64,000 nt of DNA, taken from assembly GCA_964057225.1 (NCBI GenBank), contig OZ059895.1:12958001-13022000 (forward strand). Reading direction: 5' to 3'. This DNA is from Auanema rhodensis. Lineage: Eukaryota; Nematoda; Chromadorea; Rhabditida; Rhabditidae. Below, piece after piece: positions 21,758 to 33,885 of the stretch (position 1 is the stretch's first letter; every line of letters starts with the position of its first letter). The notes under the pieces are model-generated. The model did no database searches, was not told the DNA's origin, and saw nothing but the letters and a program-made list of their open reading frames with translations. The position numbers and the translations under genes are program-made.

Positions 21758-22050
21758 TTTTTCAATGTTATAAACAATTGTAATTATAATAAATGATTTA
21801 TTTGATATATCGCATAATGTAACAATAAAAAACCAGCAAAATACAAACAACAATTCAACCTGGAAAAAAAAAATGTAGACTATTCAAATTTTCAAATTCT
21901 TACCAGTTGGTTGATCATTCGTCCTCAATTGATGAGCCATTGATGGATATTCGCAAGAGCTGGAAAAAAAATGTTACGGCTGAGAATATAAAAATGCCAC
22001 ATAACAAAACAAGAATAAAACGCCAATTGTACTATTTGTGCTTGTTGTAG
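21758..22050. other. AT-rich intergenic region, no gene seen
   Basis: Lies between the convergent ends of the integrase and the three-exon minus-strand gene. It holds polyadenylation-type signals after the integrase. On the - strand, a short open stretch around 21905-21960 ends at a donor-like GTAAGA, but no frame joins it to a neighbour. Confidence 0.5.
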
Positions 22051-22636
22051 TCAAAATGAAGGATCAAAGCGGATAAACATGTTCAGGTTGAGTGCTTCAG
22101 GACTTAGTTTAAAGTAGAATACATTCTGCTTATAACCAAAAGTCTTTACAGTAGCCTCATCTGCATATATAACAATATAGCCCATATTGTTCAACAATTG
22201 CTTGCACGTCATGGTGTTATAAGAGCGCATCTAAAAAAATTATAAAATTGAAAATAAATAAATATGCAAGCTTACATTAATAGAAAAGTTTTCGGGCTTA
22301 TAGTGACGAAACTCCTTCAAAAGACCCAACGCATCATTCCTTCCTCTACACTTTATACAGAGGCTGAAACAGTGATACTCGTCTATAACCTGCAATGATT
22401 CCCTACAAGTTTTGCAGAGACAAATTGGTCTCATTAATACACTCCTTGGTGGAGTGCTCTCTCTCAGAATCTCCATCTGCTTTATTGGTGAATCTAAATT
22501 AAAGATTTAAAAAAGACAAGTTAAGGTTCATACCAAAACTTGTGAAATTTGGTGCTGGTGTGGGTGGTCGTGGTACTTCAGGTTCAGGCGATTTGCGCAC
22601 AACATTTGTCACATCAGCAAGTACAGCACGCTTCAT
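22051..22636 (-). CDS. Three-exon Cys-rich protein, hypothetical
   Basis: My exon model on the - strand is 22636-22534, 22493-22276, 22230-22051; all junctions have GT...AG and the phases fit, giving 166 aa (start MKRAVLADV). After a Pro-rich segment (SPEPEVPRPPTPAP) come the pairs CLCKTC and CIKCRGRN about 20 residues apart, a possible zinc ribbon. The last exon reads MRSYNTMTCKQ to the end. A TATA-like TATAAAA lies at about 22789-22795, roughly 155 bp upstream. I do not recognise a family. Its location between integrase and right TIR suggests an accessory gene, perhaps regulatory. Confidence 0.65.
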
Positions 22637-22788
22637 TTCCGCTAAAGATCCAACTTTCTAAAATATAAGGCAAACTTGCAGAGAGGAGCAGTCTATGGCG
22701 ATTGGCAAAGAGTGGCAGGAGATGGTGAAACGTCGGATTCTCGGATAGTCGGCAGAGCTGAAATGTAAATGTAGCAAAATTGCCAACC

Positions 22789-22795
22789 TTTTATA
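22789..22795 (-). promoter_or_regulatory. TATA-like box for the three-exon minus gene
   Basis: TATAAAA on the - strand, about 155 bp before the putative start codon at 22636. Position is plausible with a 5' leader; no other support. Confidence 0.35.
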
Positions 22796-22799
22796 CAAA

Positions 22800-23264
22800 G
22801 ATTTTTGTAAAGTACAACCCATTGTGTTACAATCAAGTTTGCTGATGAAATTCTTTTATTAATTAGATTTTACAGCATATTTATGCAGATATACTCATCT
22901 CATCGACAGTTGCCAGCAGTTGGCGCACTCTGAACCTGTAAACAATCTGCATATTAATTAGTTTTTACATCTCTTTAAACATTATTTTTACCGTTTGTGC
23001 CATAAACAACAGCCATCTCTGTAAAACATTTACGCTTTTTAAACTTTGCTTAATAGCTCATATATTAATCATAGTATACTTTTAAACCCATATTGTACCA
23101 CAAAACATATGACTGCCAACGTTTTATATGTAAAAAATATTTCATTCTTTAATATTTACCAATGATTATATTACGAAACTAAAACTTTTGAAATGTTAAA
23201 ATGATTATACTATATTTAGAACCCCACAGTGCAGTTATTAGTGTTTATTAACCATCGATATGCG
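22800..23264. other. Polinton interior, no gene seen
   Basis: About 465 bp between the putative promoter of the minus-strand gene and the right TIR. It is AT-rich, with stops in all frames and no splice-linked open segment that I can support. Confidence 0.5.
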
Positions 23265-25261
23265 TTGAGGTCAGCGCAACTGTTTGTTAATCTTATTGTA
23301 TTTACCTTCAATGTGTGCTCTATTTAGTTATTGTATTGTTATATTAGTAAAATAAAGTTTAAAACTAATCTTTTATTATAATTTGAAACTTTTACTTGTT
23401 AGAATAAATATAATTAATAACAATTTGTAATTTCAAAAATTAATAATTTAATGTCGTTCTTATCGAATTAACCTTCGATATGTGTTCCATTAAATTTTGG
23501 TATTTCATATCGTTCTTATCGAATTAACCTTCGATATGTGTTCCATTAAATTTTGGTATTTCATATCGTTCTTATCGAATTAACTTTCGATATGTGTTCC
23601 ATTGAATTTTGTATTTCATATCGTTCTTATCGAATTAACCTTCGATATGTGTTCCATTGAATTACCCATAACAAGTACGGTGAACAAAACGATATACATG
23701 CAAAAATTTTACTGTTCTTTAAAATAAAAACAATACAAACACAATACAATAAAAAATAAACAAATCAAGTAAACAAACATTATTAATAAATATAATAAAG
23801 AAATAAATAAAATTTAAAAACAAATTTATATATTTAAAATTTAAATATAATTTAAATATTTAAAGTTTAAATATAATTTATATATATATAAAATTTAAAT
23901 ATAATTTAAATATTTAAAATTAAGATATTTATTTTTACTTAATATATTTAAAAATAATTGAAAATATATACATACATTTGAAAAAGCATATTTAAATTTG
24001 ATTTAAAAAAAAAAAATTAAAAAAAAAAATCAAAAAAAAAAAATCATGCTTTAAATCATGATTTTTAAATTTAAAAAAGGAAAATCCATGAACCATGATC
24101 CCAAAATATGATTTTAACAGCTGACGCTCAAAAATATGTTTTTGACAGCTGACGCGCCCCAAAAGTATGTTTTTAGCAGCTGACGCCCCCAAAAGTATGT
24201 TTTTGACAGCTGTTTGGGGGCGTGGTTAGTAAATTTTGCACGGCTCTCTACCAAGTACGGTGAACAAAACGATATACATGCAAAAATTTTACTGTTCTTT
24301 AAAATAAAAACAATACAAACACAATACAATAAAAAATAAACAAATCAAGTAAACAAACATTATTAATAAATATAATAAAGAAATAAATAAAATTTAAAAA
24401 CAAATTTATATATTTAAAATTTAAATATAATTTAAATATTTAAAGTTTAAATATAATTTATATATATATAAAATTTAAATATAATTTAAATATTTAAAAT
24501 TAAGATATTTATTTTTACTTAATATATTTAAAAATAATTGAAAATATATACATACATTTGAAAAAGCATATTTAAATTTGATTTAAAAAAAAAAATTTAA
24601 AAAAAAAATCAAAAAAAAAAAATCATGCTTTAAATCATGATTTTTAAATTTAAAAAAGGAAAATCCATGAACCATGATCCCAAAATATGATTTTAACAGC
24701 TGACGCTCAAAAATATGTTTTTGACAGCTGACGCGCCCCAAAAGTATGTTTTTAGCAGCTGACGCCCCCAAAAGTATGTTTTTGACAGCTGTTTGGGGGC
24801 GTGGTTAGTAAATTTTGCACGGCTCTCTACCAAGTACGGTGAACAAAACGATATACATGCAAAAATTTTACTGTTCTTTAAAATAAAAACAATACAAACA
24901 CAATACAATAAAAAATAAACAAATCAAGTAAACAAACATTATTAATAAATATAATAAAGAAATAAATAAAATTTAAAAACAAATTTATATATTTAAAATT
25001 TAAATATAATTTAAATATTTAAAGTTTAAATATAATTTATATATATATAAAATTTAAATATAATTTAAATATTTAAAATTAAGATATTTATTTTTACTTA
25101 ATATATTTAAAAATAATTGAAAATATATACATACGCTCAAAAATATGTTTTTGACAGCTGACGCGCCCCAAAAGTATGTTTTTAGCAGCTGACGCCCCCA
25201 AAAGTATGTTTTTGACAGCTGTTTGGGGGCGTGGTTAGTAAATTTTGCACGGCTCTCTACT
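23265..25261 (-). repeat. Polinton right terminal inverted repeat, with triplicated outer segment
   Basis: Complement of the left TIR from 23265 outward. It includes four hairpin repeats at about 23450-23662 (left has three). The outer segment starting CAAGTACGGTG occurs three times, at 23672, 24252 and 24831 (periods 580 and 579). Each copy ends GGCTCTCTAC, and only the last goes on to the true tip at 25261. The third copy lacks about 150 bp around the A-rich zone. Short open frames here are by-products of the repeats. Confidence 0.92.
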
Positions 25262-25340
25262 GATCTGGCAAGTCAAGCAACGTTGGGCCCGGTTAGTACT
25301 TGGATCGGAGACGGCTTGGGAATCCTGGGTGCCGTAAGCT
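25262..25340 (+). pseudogene. 5S rRNA: 5S rRNA gene, 3' part, split by the Polinton
   Basis: Begins with the duplicated target GATCTG and carries 5S nt 41-119, with one difference (CCTGGG for CCCGGG). It contains the internal control region but lacks the normal start. Confidence 0.93.
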
Positions 25341-25750
25341 TTTCAAATTTTTTTAACGATCATACCACGTTGAAAGTACGCAATGCAGCTGATTTTCAAT
25401 TTTATCTCTTCCGTAACAAATGTTTTTAATTTTCCAGCAGTTTTACTTAGATAGCTCAACCCAAGGCATCAAAATATCTTCAATCTTATTTCTATATTAC
25501 AGTTACAAACCAGTAGTTTATGAACCTTCATCTTAACTTTACTGTTTCTATCTATTTCCTATTGAAACAAACATTGTTTTAACACTATACAACTGTGAAA
25601 CCTTTTTTAATTTATTGTATTTGGATCTCATAAGATTTGATATCATCGAGGGATTTAGATGTAACGTAGAAAATTACATAACTAACATGAAATTGGAAAA
25701 AAAACAATAACGAGGATAAGTATGTAAATCATTGAATATCAGGTATTTTC

Positions 25751-25869
25751 GCTTACGACCATACCACGTTGAAAGTACGCCATCCCGTCCGATCTGGCAA
25801 ATCAAGCAACGTTGGGCCCGGTTAGTACTTGGATCGGAGACGGCTTGGGAATCCCGGGTGCCGTAAGCT
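25751..25869 (+). rRNA. 5S rRNA: 5S ribosomal RNA gene, copy 12
   Basis: Full-length; variant GGCAAATCAAGC (G51A) at the start of the internal control region. Confidence 0.86.
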
Positions 25870-26297
25870 TTTCAAATTTTTTTAACAATCATACCACGTT
25901 GAAAGTAAGCAATGCAGCTGATTTTCAATTTTATCTCTTCAGTAACAAATGTTTTTAATTTTCCAGCAGTTTTACTTAGATAGCTCAACCCAAGGCATCA
26001 AAACAACCCAAGGCATCAAAATATCTTCAATCTTATTTCTATATTACAGTTATAAACCAGTAGTTTATGAACCTTCATCTTAACTTTACTGTTTCTATCT
26101 ATTTCCTATTGAAACAAACATTGTTTAAACACTATACAACTGTGAAACCTTTTTTAATTTATTGTATTTGGATCTCATAAGATTTGATATCATCGAGGGA
26201 TTTAGATGTAACGTAGAAAATTACATAACTAACATGAAATTGGAAAAAAAACAATAACGAGGATAAGTATGTAAATCATTGAATATCAGGTATTTTC

Positions 26298-26416
26298 GCT
26301 TACGACCATACCACGTTGAAAGTACGCCATCCCGTCCGATCTGGCAAGTCAAGCAGCGTTGGGCCCGGTTAGTACTTGGATCGGAGACGGCTTGGGAATC
26401 CCGGGTGCCGTAAGCT
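26298..26416 (+). rRNA. 5S rRNA: 5S ribosomal RNA gene, copy 13
   Basis: Full-length, AAGCAGCG variant, followed by a short unit. Confidence 0.88.
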
Positions 26417-27225
26417 TTTCAAATTTTTTTAACGATCATACCACGTTGAAAGTACGCAATGCAGCTGATTTTCAATTTTATCTCTTCCGTAACAAATGTT
26501 TTTAATTTTCCAGCAGTTTTACTTAGATAGCTCAACCCAAGGCATCAAAATATCTTCAATCTTATTTCTATATTACAGTTATAAACCAGTAGTTTATGAA
26601 CCTTCATCTTAACTTTACTGTTTCTATCTATTTCCTATTGAAACAAACATTGTTTTAACACTATACAACTGTGAAACCTTTTTTAATTTATTGTATTTGG
26701 AGCTCATAAGATTTGATATCATCGAGGAAATTAGATGTAACGTAGAAAATTACATAACTAACATGAAATTGGAAAAAAAACAATAACGAGGATAAGTATG
26801 TAAATCATTGAATATCAGATTTTTTCGCTTACGACCATACCACGTTGAAAGTACGCCATGCAGCTGATTTTCAATTTTATCTCTTCCGTAACAAATGTTT
26901 TTAATTTTCCAGCAGTTTTACTTAGATAGCTCAACCCAAGGCATCAAAATATCTTCAATCTTATTTCTATATTACAGTTATAAACCAGTAGTTTATGAAC
27001 CTTCATCTCAACTTTACTGTTTCTATCTATTTCCTATTGAAACAAACATTGTTTAAACACTATACAACTGTGAAACCTTTTTTAATTTATTGTATTTGGA
27101 TCTCATAAGATTTGATATCATCGAGGGATTTAGATGTAACGTAGAAAATTACAAAACTAACATGAAATTGGAAAAAAAACAATAACGAGGATAAGTATGT
27201 AAATCATTGAATATCAGGTATTTTC

Positions 27226-27344
27226 GCTTACGACCATACCACGTTGAAAGTACGCCATCCCGTCCGATCTGGCAAGTCAAGCAACGTTGGGCCCGGTTAG
27301 TACTTGGATCGGAGACGGCTTGGGAATCCCGGGTGCCGTAAGCT
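27226..27344 (+). rRNA. 5S rRNA: 5S ribosomal RNA gene, copy 14
   Basis: Full-length consensus sequence after a short unit. Confidence 0.9.
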
Positions 27345-27754
27345 TTTCAAATTTTTTTAACGATCATACCACGTTGAAAGTACGCAATGCAGCTGATTTT
27401 CAATTTTATCTCTTCCGTAACAAATGTTTTTAATTTTCCAGCATTTTTACTTAGATAGCTCAACCCAAGGCATCAAAATATCTTCAATCTTATTTCTATA
27501 TTACAGTTACAAACCAGTAGTTTATGAACCTTCATCTTAACTTTACTGTTTCTATCTATTTCCTATTGAAACAAACATTGTTTTAACACTATACAACTGT
27601 GAAACCTTTTTTAATTTATTGTATTTGGATCTCATAAGATTTGATATCATCGAGGGATTTAGATGTAACGTAGAAAATTACATAACTAACATGAAATTGG
27701 AAAAAAAACAATAACGAGGATAAGTATGTAAATCATTGAATATCAGGTATTTTC

Positions 27755-27873
27755 GCTTACGACCATACCACGTTGAAAGTACGCCATCCCGTCCGATCTG
27801 GCAAGTCAAGCAGCGTTGGGCCCGGTTAGTACTTGGATCGGAGACGGCTTGGGAATCCCGGGTGCCGTAAGCT
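27755..27873 (+). rRNA. 5S rRNA: 5S ribosomal RNA gene, copy 15
   Basis: Full-length, AAGCAGCG variant. Confidence 0.88.
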
Positions 27874-28283
27874 TTTCAAATTTTTTTAACGATCATACCA
27901 CGTTGAAAGTACGCAATGCAGCTGATTTTCAATTTTATCTCTTCCGTAACAAATGTTTTTAATTTTCCAGCAGTTTTACTTAGATAACTCAACCCAAGGC
28001 ATCAAAATATCTTCAATCTTATTTCTATATAACAGTTATAAACCAGTAGTTTATGAACCTTCATCTTAACTTTACTGTTTCTATCTATTTCCTATTGAAA
28101 CAAACATTGTTTAAACACTATACAACTGTGAAACCTTTTTTAATTTATTGTATTTGGATCTCATAAGATTTGATATCATCGAGGGATTTAGATGTAACGT
28201 AGAAAATTACAAAACTAACATGAAATTGGAAAAAAAACAATAACGAGGATAAGTATGTAAATCATTGAATATCAGGTATTTTC

Positions 28284-28402
28284 GCTTACGACCATACCAC
28301 GTTGAAAGTACGCCATCCCGTCCGATCTGGCAAGTCAAGCAACGTTTTGCCCGGTTAGTACTTGGATCGGAGACGGCTTGGGAATCCCGGGTGCCGTAAG
28401 CT
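28284..28402 (+). rRNA. 5S rRNA: 5S ribosomal RNA gene, copy 16, probably defective
   Basis: Full-length, but GTTGGGCCC is changed to GTTTTGCCC at nt 64-65. This breaks a conserved stem and adds a TTTT run inside the gene, which could stop RNA polymerase III early. Confidence 0.8.
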
Positions 28403-28812
28403 TTTCAAATTTTTTTAACGATCATACCACGTTGAAAGTACGCAATGCAGCTGATTTTCAATTTTATCTCTTCCGTAACAAATGTTTTTAATTTTCCAGC
28501 AGTTTTACTTAGATAGCTCAACCCAAGGCATCAAAATATCTTCAATCTTATTTCTATATTACAGTTACAAACCAGTAGTTTATGAACCTTCATCTTAACT
28601 TTACTGTTTCTATCTATTTCCTATTGAAACAAACATTGTTTTAACACTATACAACTGTGAAACCTTTTTTAATTTATTGTATTTGGATCTCATAAGATTT
28701 GATATCATCGAGGGATTTAGATGTAACGTAGAAAATTACAAAACTAACATGAAATTGGAAAAAAAACAATAACGAGGATAAGTATGTAAATCATTGAATA
28801 TCAGGTATTTTC

Positions 28813-28931
28813 GCTTACGACCATACCACGTTGAAAGTACGCCATCCCGTCCGATCTGGCAAGTCAAGCAACGTTGGGCCCGGTTAGTACTTGGATCGGA
28901 GACGGCTTGGGAATCCCGGGTGCCGTAAGCT
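28813..28931 (+). rRNA. 5S rRNA: 5S ribosomal RNA gene, copy 17
   Basis: Full-length consensus sequence, 529 bp after the defective copy. Confidence 0.9.
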
Positions 28932-29341
28932 TTTCAAATTTTTTTAACGATCATACCACGTTGAAAGTACGCAATGCAGCTGATTTTCAATTTTATCTCT
29001 TCCGTAACAAATGTTTTTAATTTTCCAGCAGTTTTACTTAGATAGCTCAACCCAAGGCATCAAAATATCTTCAATCTTATTTCTATATTACAGTTACAAA
29101 CCAGTAGTTTATGAACCTTCATCTTAACTTTACTGTTTCTATCTATTTCCTATTGAAACAAACATTGTTTTAACACTATACAACTGTGAAACCTTTTTTA
29201 ATTTATTGTATTTGGATCTCATAAGATTTGATATCATCGAGGGATTTAGATGTAACGTAGAAAATTACATAACTAACATGAAATTGGAAAAAAAACAATA
29301 ACGAGGATAAGTATGTAAATCATTGAATATCAGGTATTTTC

Positions 29342-29460
29342 GCTTACGACCATACCACGTTGAAAGTACGCCATCCCGTCCGATCTGGCAAGTCAAGCAA
29401 CGTTGGGCCCGGTTAGTACTTGGATCGGAGACGGCTTGGGAATCCCGGGTGCCGTAAGCT
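29342..29460 (+). rRNA. 5S rRNA: 5S ribosomal RNA gene, copy 18
   Basis: Full-length consensus sequence; the following unit is the 547-bp form. Confidence 0.9.
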
Positions 29461-29888
29461 TTTCAAATTTTTTTAACAATCATACCACGTTGAAAGTAAG
29501 CAATGCAGCTGATTTTCAATTTTATCTCTTCAGTAACAAATGTTTTTAATTTTCCAGCAGTTTTACTTAGATAGCTCAACCCAAGGCATCAAAACAACCC
29601 AAGGCATCAAAATATCTTCAATCTTATTTCTATATTACAGTTATAAACCAGTAGTTTATGAACCTTCATCTTAACTTTACTGTTTCTATCTATTTCCTAT
29701 TGAAACAAACATTGTTTAAACACTATACAACTGTGAAACCTTTTTTAATTTATTGTATTTGGATCTCATAAGATTTGATATCATCGAGGGATTTAGATGT
29801 AACGTAGAAAATTACATAACTAACATGAAATTGGAAAAAAAACAATAACGAGGATAAGTATGTAAATCATTGAATATCAGGTATTTTC

Positions 29889-30007
29889 GCTTACGACCAT
29901 ACCACGTTGAAAGTACGCCATCCCGTCCGATCTGGCAAGTCAAGCAACGTTGGGCCCGGTTAGTACTTGGATCGGAGACGGCTTGGGAATCCCGGGTGCC
30001 GTAAGCT
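29889..30007 (+). rRNA. 5S rRNA: 5S ribosomal RNA gene, copy 19
   Basis: Full-length consensus sequence. Confidence 0.9.
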
Positions 30008-30417
30008 TTTCAAATTTTTTTAACAATCATACCACGTTGAAAGTACGCAATGCAGCTGATTTTCAATTTTATCTCTTCCGTAACAAATGTTTTTAATTTT
30101 CCAGCAGTTTTACTTAGATAGCTCAACCCAAGGCATCAAAATATCTTCAATCTTCTTTCTATATTACAGTTATAAACCAGTAGTTTATGAACCTTCATCT
30201 TAACTTTACTGTTTCTATCTATTTCCTATTGAAACAAACATTGTTTTAACACTATACAACTGTGAAACCTTTTTTAATTTATTGTATTTGGATCTCATAA
30301 GATTTGATATCATCGAGGGATTTAGATGTAACGTAGAAAATTACAAAACTAACATGAAATTGGAAAAAAAACAATAACGAGGATAAGTATGTAAATCATT
30401 GAATATCAGGTATTTTC

Positions 30418-30536
30418 GCTTACGACCATACCACGTTGAAAGTACGCCATCCCGTCCGATCTGGCAAGTCAAGCAACGTTGGGCCCGGTTAGTACTTGGA
30501 TCGGAGACGGCTTGGGAATCCCGGGTGCCGTAAGCT
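30418..30536 (+). rRNA. 5S rRNA: 5S ribosomal RNA gene, copy 20
   Basis: Full-length consensus sequence. Confidence 0.9.
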
Positions 30537-30946
30537 TTTCAAATTTTTTTAACGATCATACCACGTTGAAAGTACGCAATGCAGCTGATTTTCAATTTTA
30601 TCTCTTCCGTAACAAATGTTTTTAATTTTCCAGCAGTTTTACTTAGATAGCTCAACCCAAGGCATCAAAATATCTTCAATCTTATTTCTATATTACAGTT
30701 ACAAACCAGTAGTTTATGAACCTTCATCTTAACTTTACTGTTTCTATCTATTTCCTATTGAAACAAACATTGTTTTAACACTATACAACTGTGAAACCTT
30801 TTTTAATTTATTGTATTTGGATCTCATAAGATTTGATATCATCGAGGGATTTAGATGTAACGTAGAAAATTACATAACTAACATGAAATTGGAAAAAAAA
30901 CAATAACGAGGATAAGTATGTAAATCATTGAATATCAGGTATTTTC

Positions 30947-31065
30947 GCTTACGACCATACCACGTTGAAAGTACGCCATCCCGTCCGATCTGGCAAGTCA
31001 AGCAACGTTGGGCCCGGTTAGTACTTGGATCGGAGACGGCTTGGGAATCCCGGGTGCCGTAAGCT
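30947..31065 (+). rRNA. 5S rRNA: 5S ribosomal RNA gene, copy 21
   Basis: Full-length consensus sequence; next unit is the 547-bp form. Confidence 0.9.
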
Positions 31066-31493
31066 TTTCAAATTTTTTTAACAATCATACCACGTTGAAA
31101 GTAAGCAATGCAGCTGATTTTCAATTTTATCTCTTCAGTAACAAATGTTTTTAATTTTCCAGCAGTTTTACTTAGATAGCTCAACCCAAGGCATCAAAAC
31201 AACCCAAGGCATCAAAATATCTTCAATCTTATTTCTATATTACAGTTATAAACCAGTAGTTTATGAACCTTCATCTTAACTTTACTGTTTCTATCTATTT
31301 CCTATTGAAACAAACATTGTTTTAACACTATACAACTGTGAAACCTTTTTTAATTTATTGTATTTGGAGCTCATAAGATTTGATATCATCGAGGAAATTA
31401 GATGTAACGTAGAAAATTACAAAACTAACATGAAATTGGAAAAAAAACAATAACGAGGATAAGTATGTAAATCATTGAATATCAGGTATTTTC

Positions 31494-31612
31494 GCTTACG
31501 ACCATACCACGTTGAAAGTACGCCATCCCGTCCGATCTGGCAAGTCAAGCAGCGTTGGGCCCGGTTAGTACTTGGATCGGAGACGGCTTGGGAATCCCGG
31601 GTGCCGTAAGCT
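31494..31612 (+). rRNA. 5S rRNA: 5S ribosomal RNA gene, copy 22
   Basis: Full-length, AAGCAGCG variant, followed by a short unit. Confidence 0.88.
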
Positions 31613-32421
31613 TTTCAAATTTTTTTAACGATCATACCACGTTGAAAGTACGCAATGCAGCTGATTTTCAATTTTATCTCTTCCGTAACAAATGTTTTTA
31701 ATTTTCCAGCAGTTTTACTTAGATAGCTCAACCCAAGGCATCAAAATATCTTCAATCTTATTTCTATATTACAGTTATAAACCAGTAGTTTATGAACCTT
31801 CATCTTAACTTTACTGTTTCTATCTATTTCCTATTGAAACAAACATTGTTTTAACACTATACAACTGTGAAACCTTTTTTAATTTATTGTATTTGGAGCT
31901 CATAAGATTTGATATCATCGAGGAATTTAGATGTAACGTAGAAAATTACATAACTAACATGAAATTGGAAAAAAAACAATAACGAGGATAAGTATGTAAA
32001 TCATTGAATATCAGATTTTTTCGCTTACGACCATACCACGTTGAAAGTACGCCATGCAGCTGATTTTCAATTTTATCTCTTCCGTAACAAATGTTTTTAA
32101 TTTTCCAGCAGTTTTACTTAGATAGCTCAACCCAAGGCATCTAAATATCTTCAACCTTATTTCTATATTACAGTTATAAACCAGTAGTTTATGAACCTTC
32201 ATCTTAACTTTACTGTTTCTATCTATTTCCTATTAAAACAAACATTGTTTAAACACTATACAACTGTGAAACCTTTTTTAATTTATTGTATTTGGATTTC
32301 ATAAGATTTGATATCATCGAGGAATTTAGATGTAACGTAGAAAATTACATAACTAACATGAAATTGGAAAAAAAACAATAACGAGGATAAGTATGTAAAT
32401 CATTGAATATCAGATATTTTC

Positions 32422-32540
32422 GCTTACGACCATACCACGTTGAAAGTACGCCATCCCGTCCGATCTGGCAAGTCAAGCAACGTTGGGCCCGGTTAGTACT
32501 TGGATCGGAGACGGCTTGGGAATCCCGGGTGCCGTAAGCT
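32422..32540 (+). rRNA. 5S rRNA: 5S ribosomal RNA gene, copy 23
   Basis: Full-length consensus gene, with an upstream sequence (CAGATATTTTCG) intermediate between the full-gene and short-unit types. The next full gene is 1345 bp away. Confidence 0.88.
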
Positions 32541-33766
32541 TTTCAAATTTTTTTAACGATCATACCACGTTGAAAGTAAGCAATGCAGCTGATTTTCAAT
32601 TTTATCTCTTCAGTAACAAATGTTTTTAATTTTCCAGCAGTTTTACTTAGATAGCTCAACCCAAGGCATCAAAACAACCCAAGGCATCACAATATCTTCA
32701 ATCTTATTTCTATATTACAGTTATAAACCAGTAGTTTATGAACCTTCATCTTAAATTTACTGTTTCTATCTATTTCCTATTAAAACAAACATTGTTTAAA
32801 CACTATACAACTGTGAAACCTTTTTTAATTTATTGTATTTGGAGCTCATAAGATTTGATATCATCGAGGAGTTTAGATGTAACGTAGAAAATTACATAAC
32901 TAACATGAAATTGGAAAAAAAACAATAACGAGGATAAGTATGTAAATCATTGAATATCAGATTTTTTCGCTTACGACCATACCACGTTGAAAGTACGCCA
33001 TGCAGCTGATTTTCAATTTTATCTCTTCCGTAACAAATGTTTTTAATTTTCCAGCAGTTTTACTTAGATAGCTCAACCCAAGGCATCAAAATATCTTCAA
33101 TCTTATTTCTATATTACAGTTATAAACCAGTAGTTTATGAACCTTCATCTCAACTTTACTGTTTCTATCTATTTCCTATTAAAACAAACATTGTTCAAAC
33201 ACTATACAACTGTGAAACCTTTTTTAATTTATTGTATTTGGAGCTCATAAGATTTGATATCATCGAGGAGTTTAGATGTAACGTAGAAAATTACATAACT
33301 AACATGAAATTGGAAAAAAAACAATAACGAGAATAAGTATGTAAATCATTGAATATCAGATTTTTTCGCTTACGACCATACCACGTTGAAAGTACGCCAT
33401 GCAGCTGATTTTCAATTTTATCTCTTCCGTAACAAATGTTTTTAATTTTCCAGCAGTTTTACTTAGATAGCTCAACCCAAGGCATCAAAATATCTTCAAT
33501 CTTATTTCTACATTACAGTTATAAACCAGTAGTTTATGAACCTTCATCTCAACTTTACTGTTTCTATCTATTTCCTAATGAAACAAACATTGTTTAAACA
33601 CTATACAACTGTGAAACCTTTTTTAATTTATTGTATTTGGATCTCATAAGATTTGATATCATCGAGGGATTTAGATGTAACGTAGAAAATTACAAAACTA
33701 ACATGAAATTGGAAAAAAAACAATAACGAGGATAAGTATGTAAATCATTGAATATCAGGTATTTTC

Positions 33767-33885
33767 GCTTACGACCATACCACGTTGAAAGTACGCCATC
33801 CCGTCCGATCTGGCAAGTCAAGCAACGTTGGGCCCGGTTAGTACTTGGATCGGAGACGGCTTGGGAATCCCGGGTGCCGTAAGCT
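33767..33885 (+). rRNA. 5S rRNA: 5S ribosomal RNA gene, copy 24
   Basis: Full-length consensus sequence. Confidence 0.9.

Larger units (their letters stand above)
8732..25261. mobile_element. Polinton/Maverick (polintovirus-like) element, complete
   Basis: A 16,530-bp element that begins AGTAGAGAGCC and ends with its complement GGCTCTCTACT. It is flanked by the 6-bp duplication GATCTG at 8726-8731 and 25262-25267, the size expected for Polintons. Long terminal inverted repeats (about 840 bp on the left) enclose genes for pPolB, major and minor capsid proteins, adenain-like protease, packaging ATPase and retroviral-type integrase, plus small genes. All core frames are open. This gene set defines Polintons and suggests both transposon and virus-like behaviour. 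Oddities are the triplicated right terminus and the altered protease active site. Confidence 0.97.

Noticed and set aside
23992-24908. 66-71-codon frames on the - strand in the right Polinton TIR
   Set aside because: They occur in duplicated TIR copies, cross A/T runs, and have no counterpart of equal reading in the left TIR.
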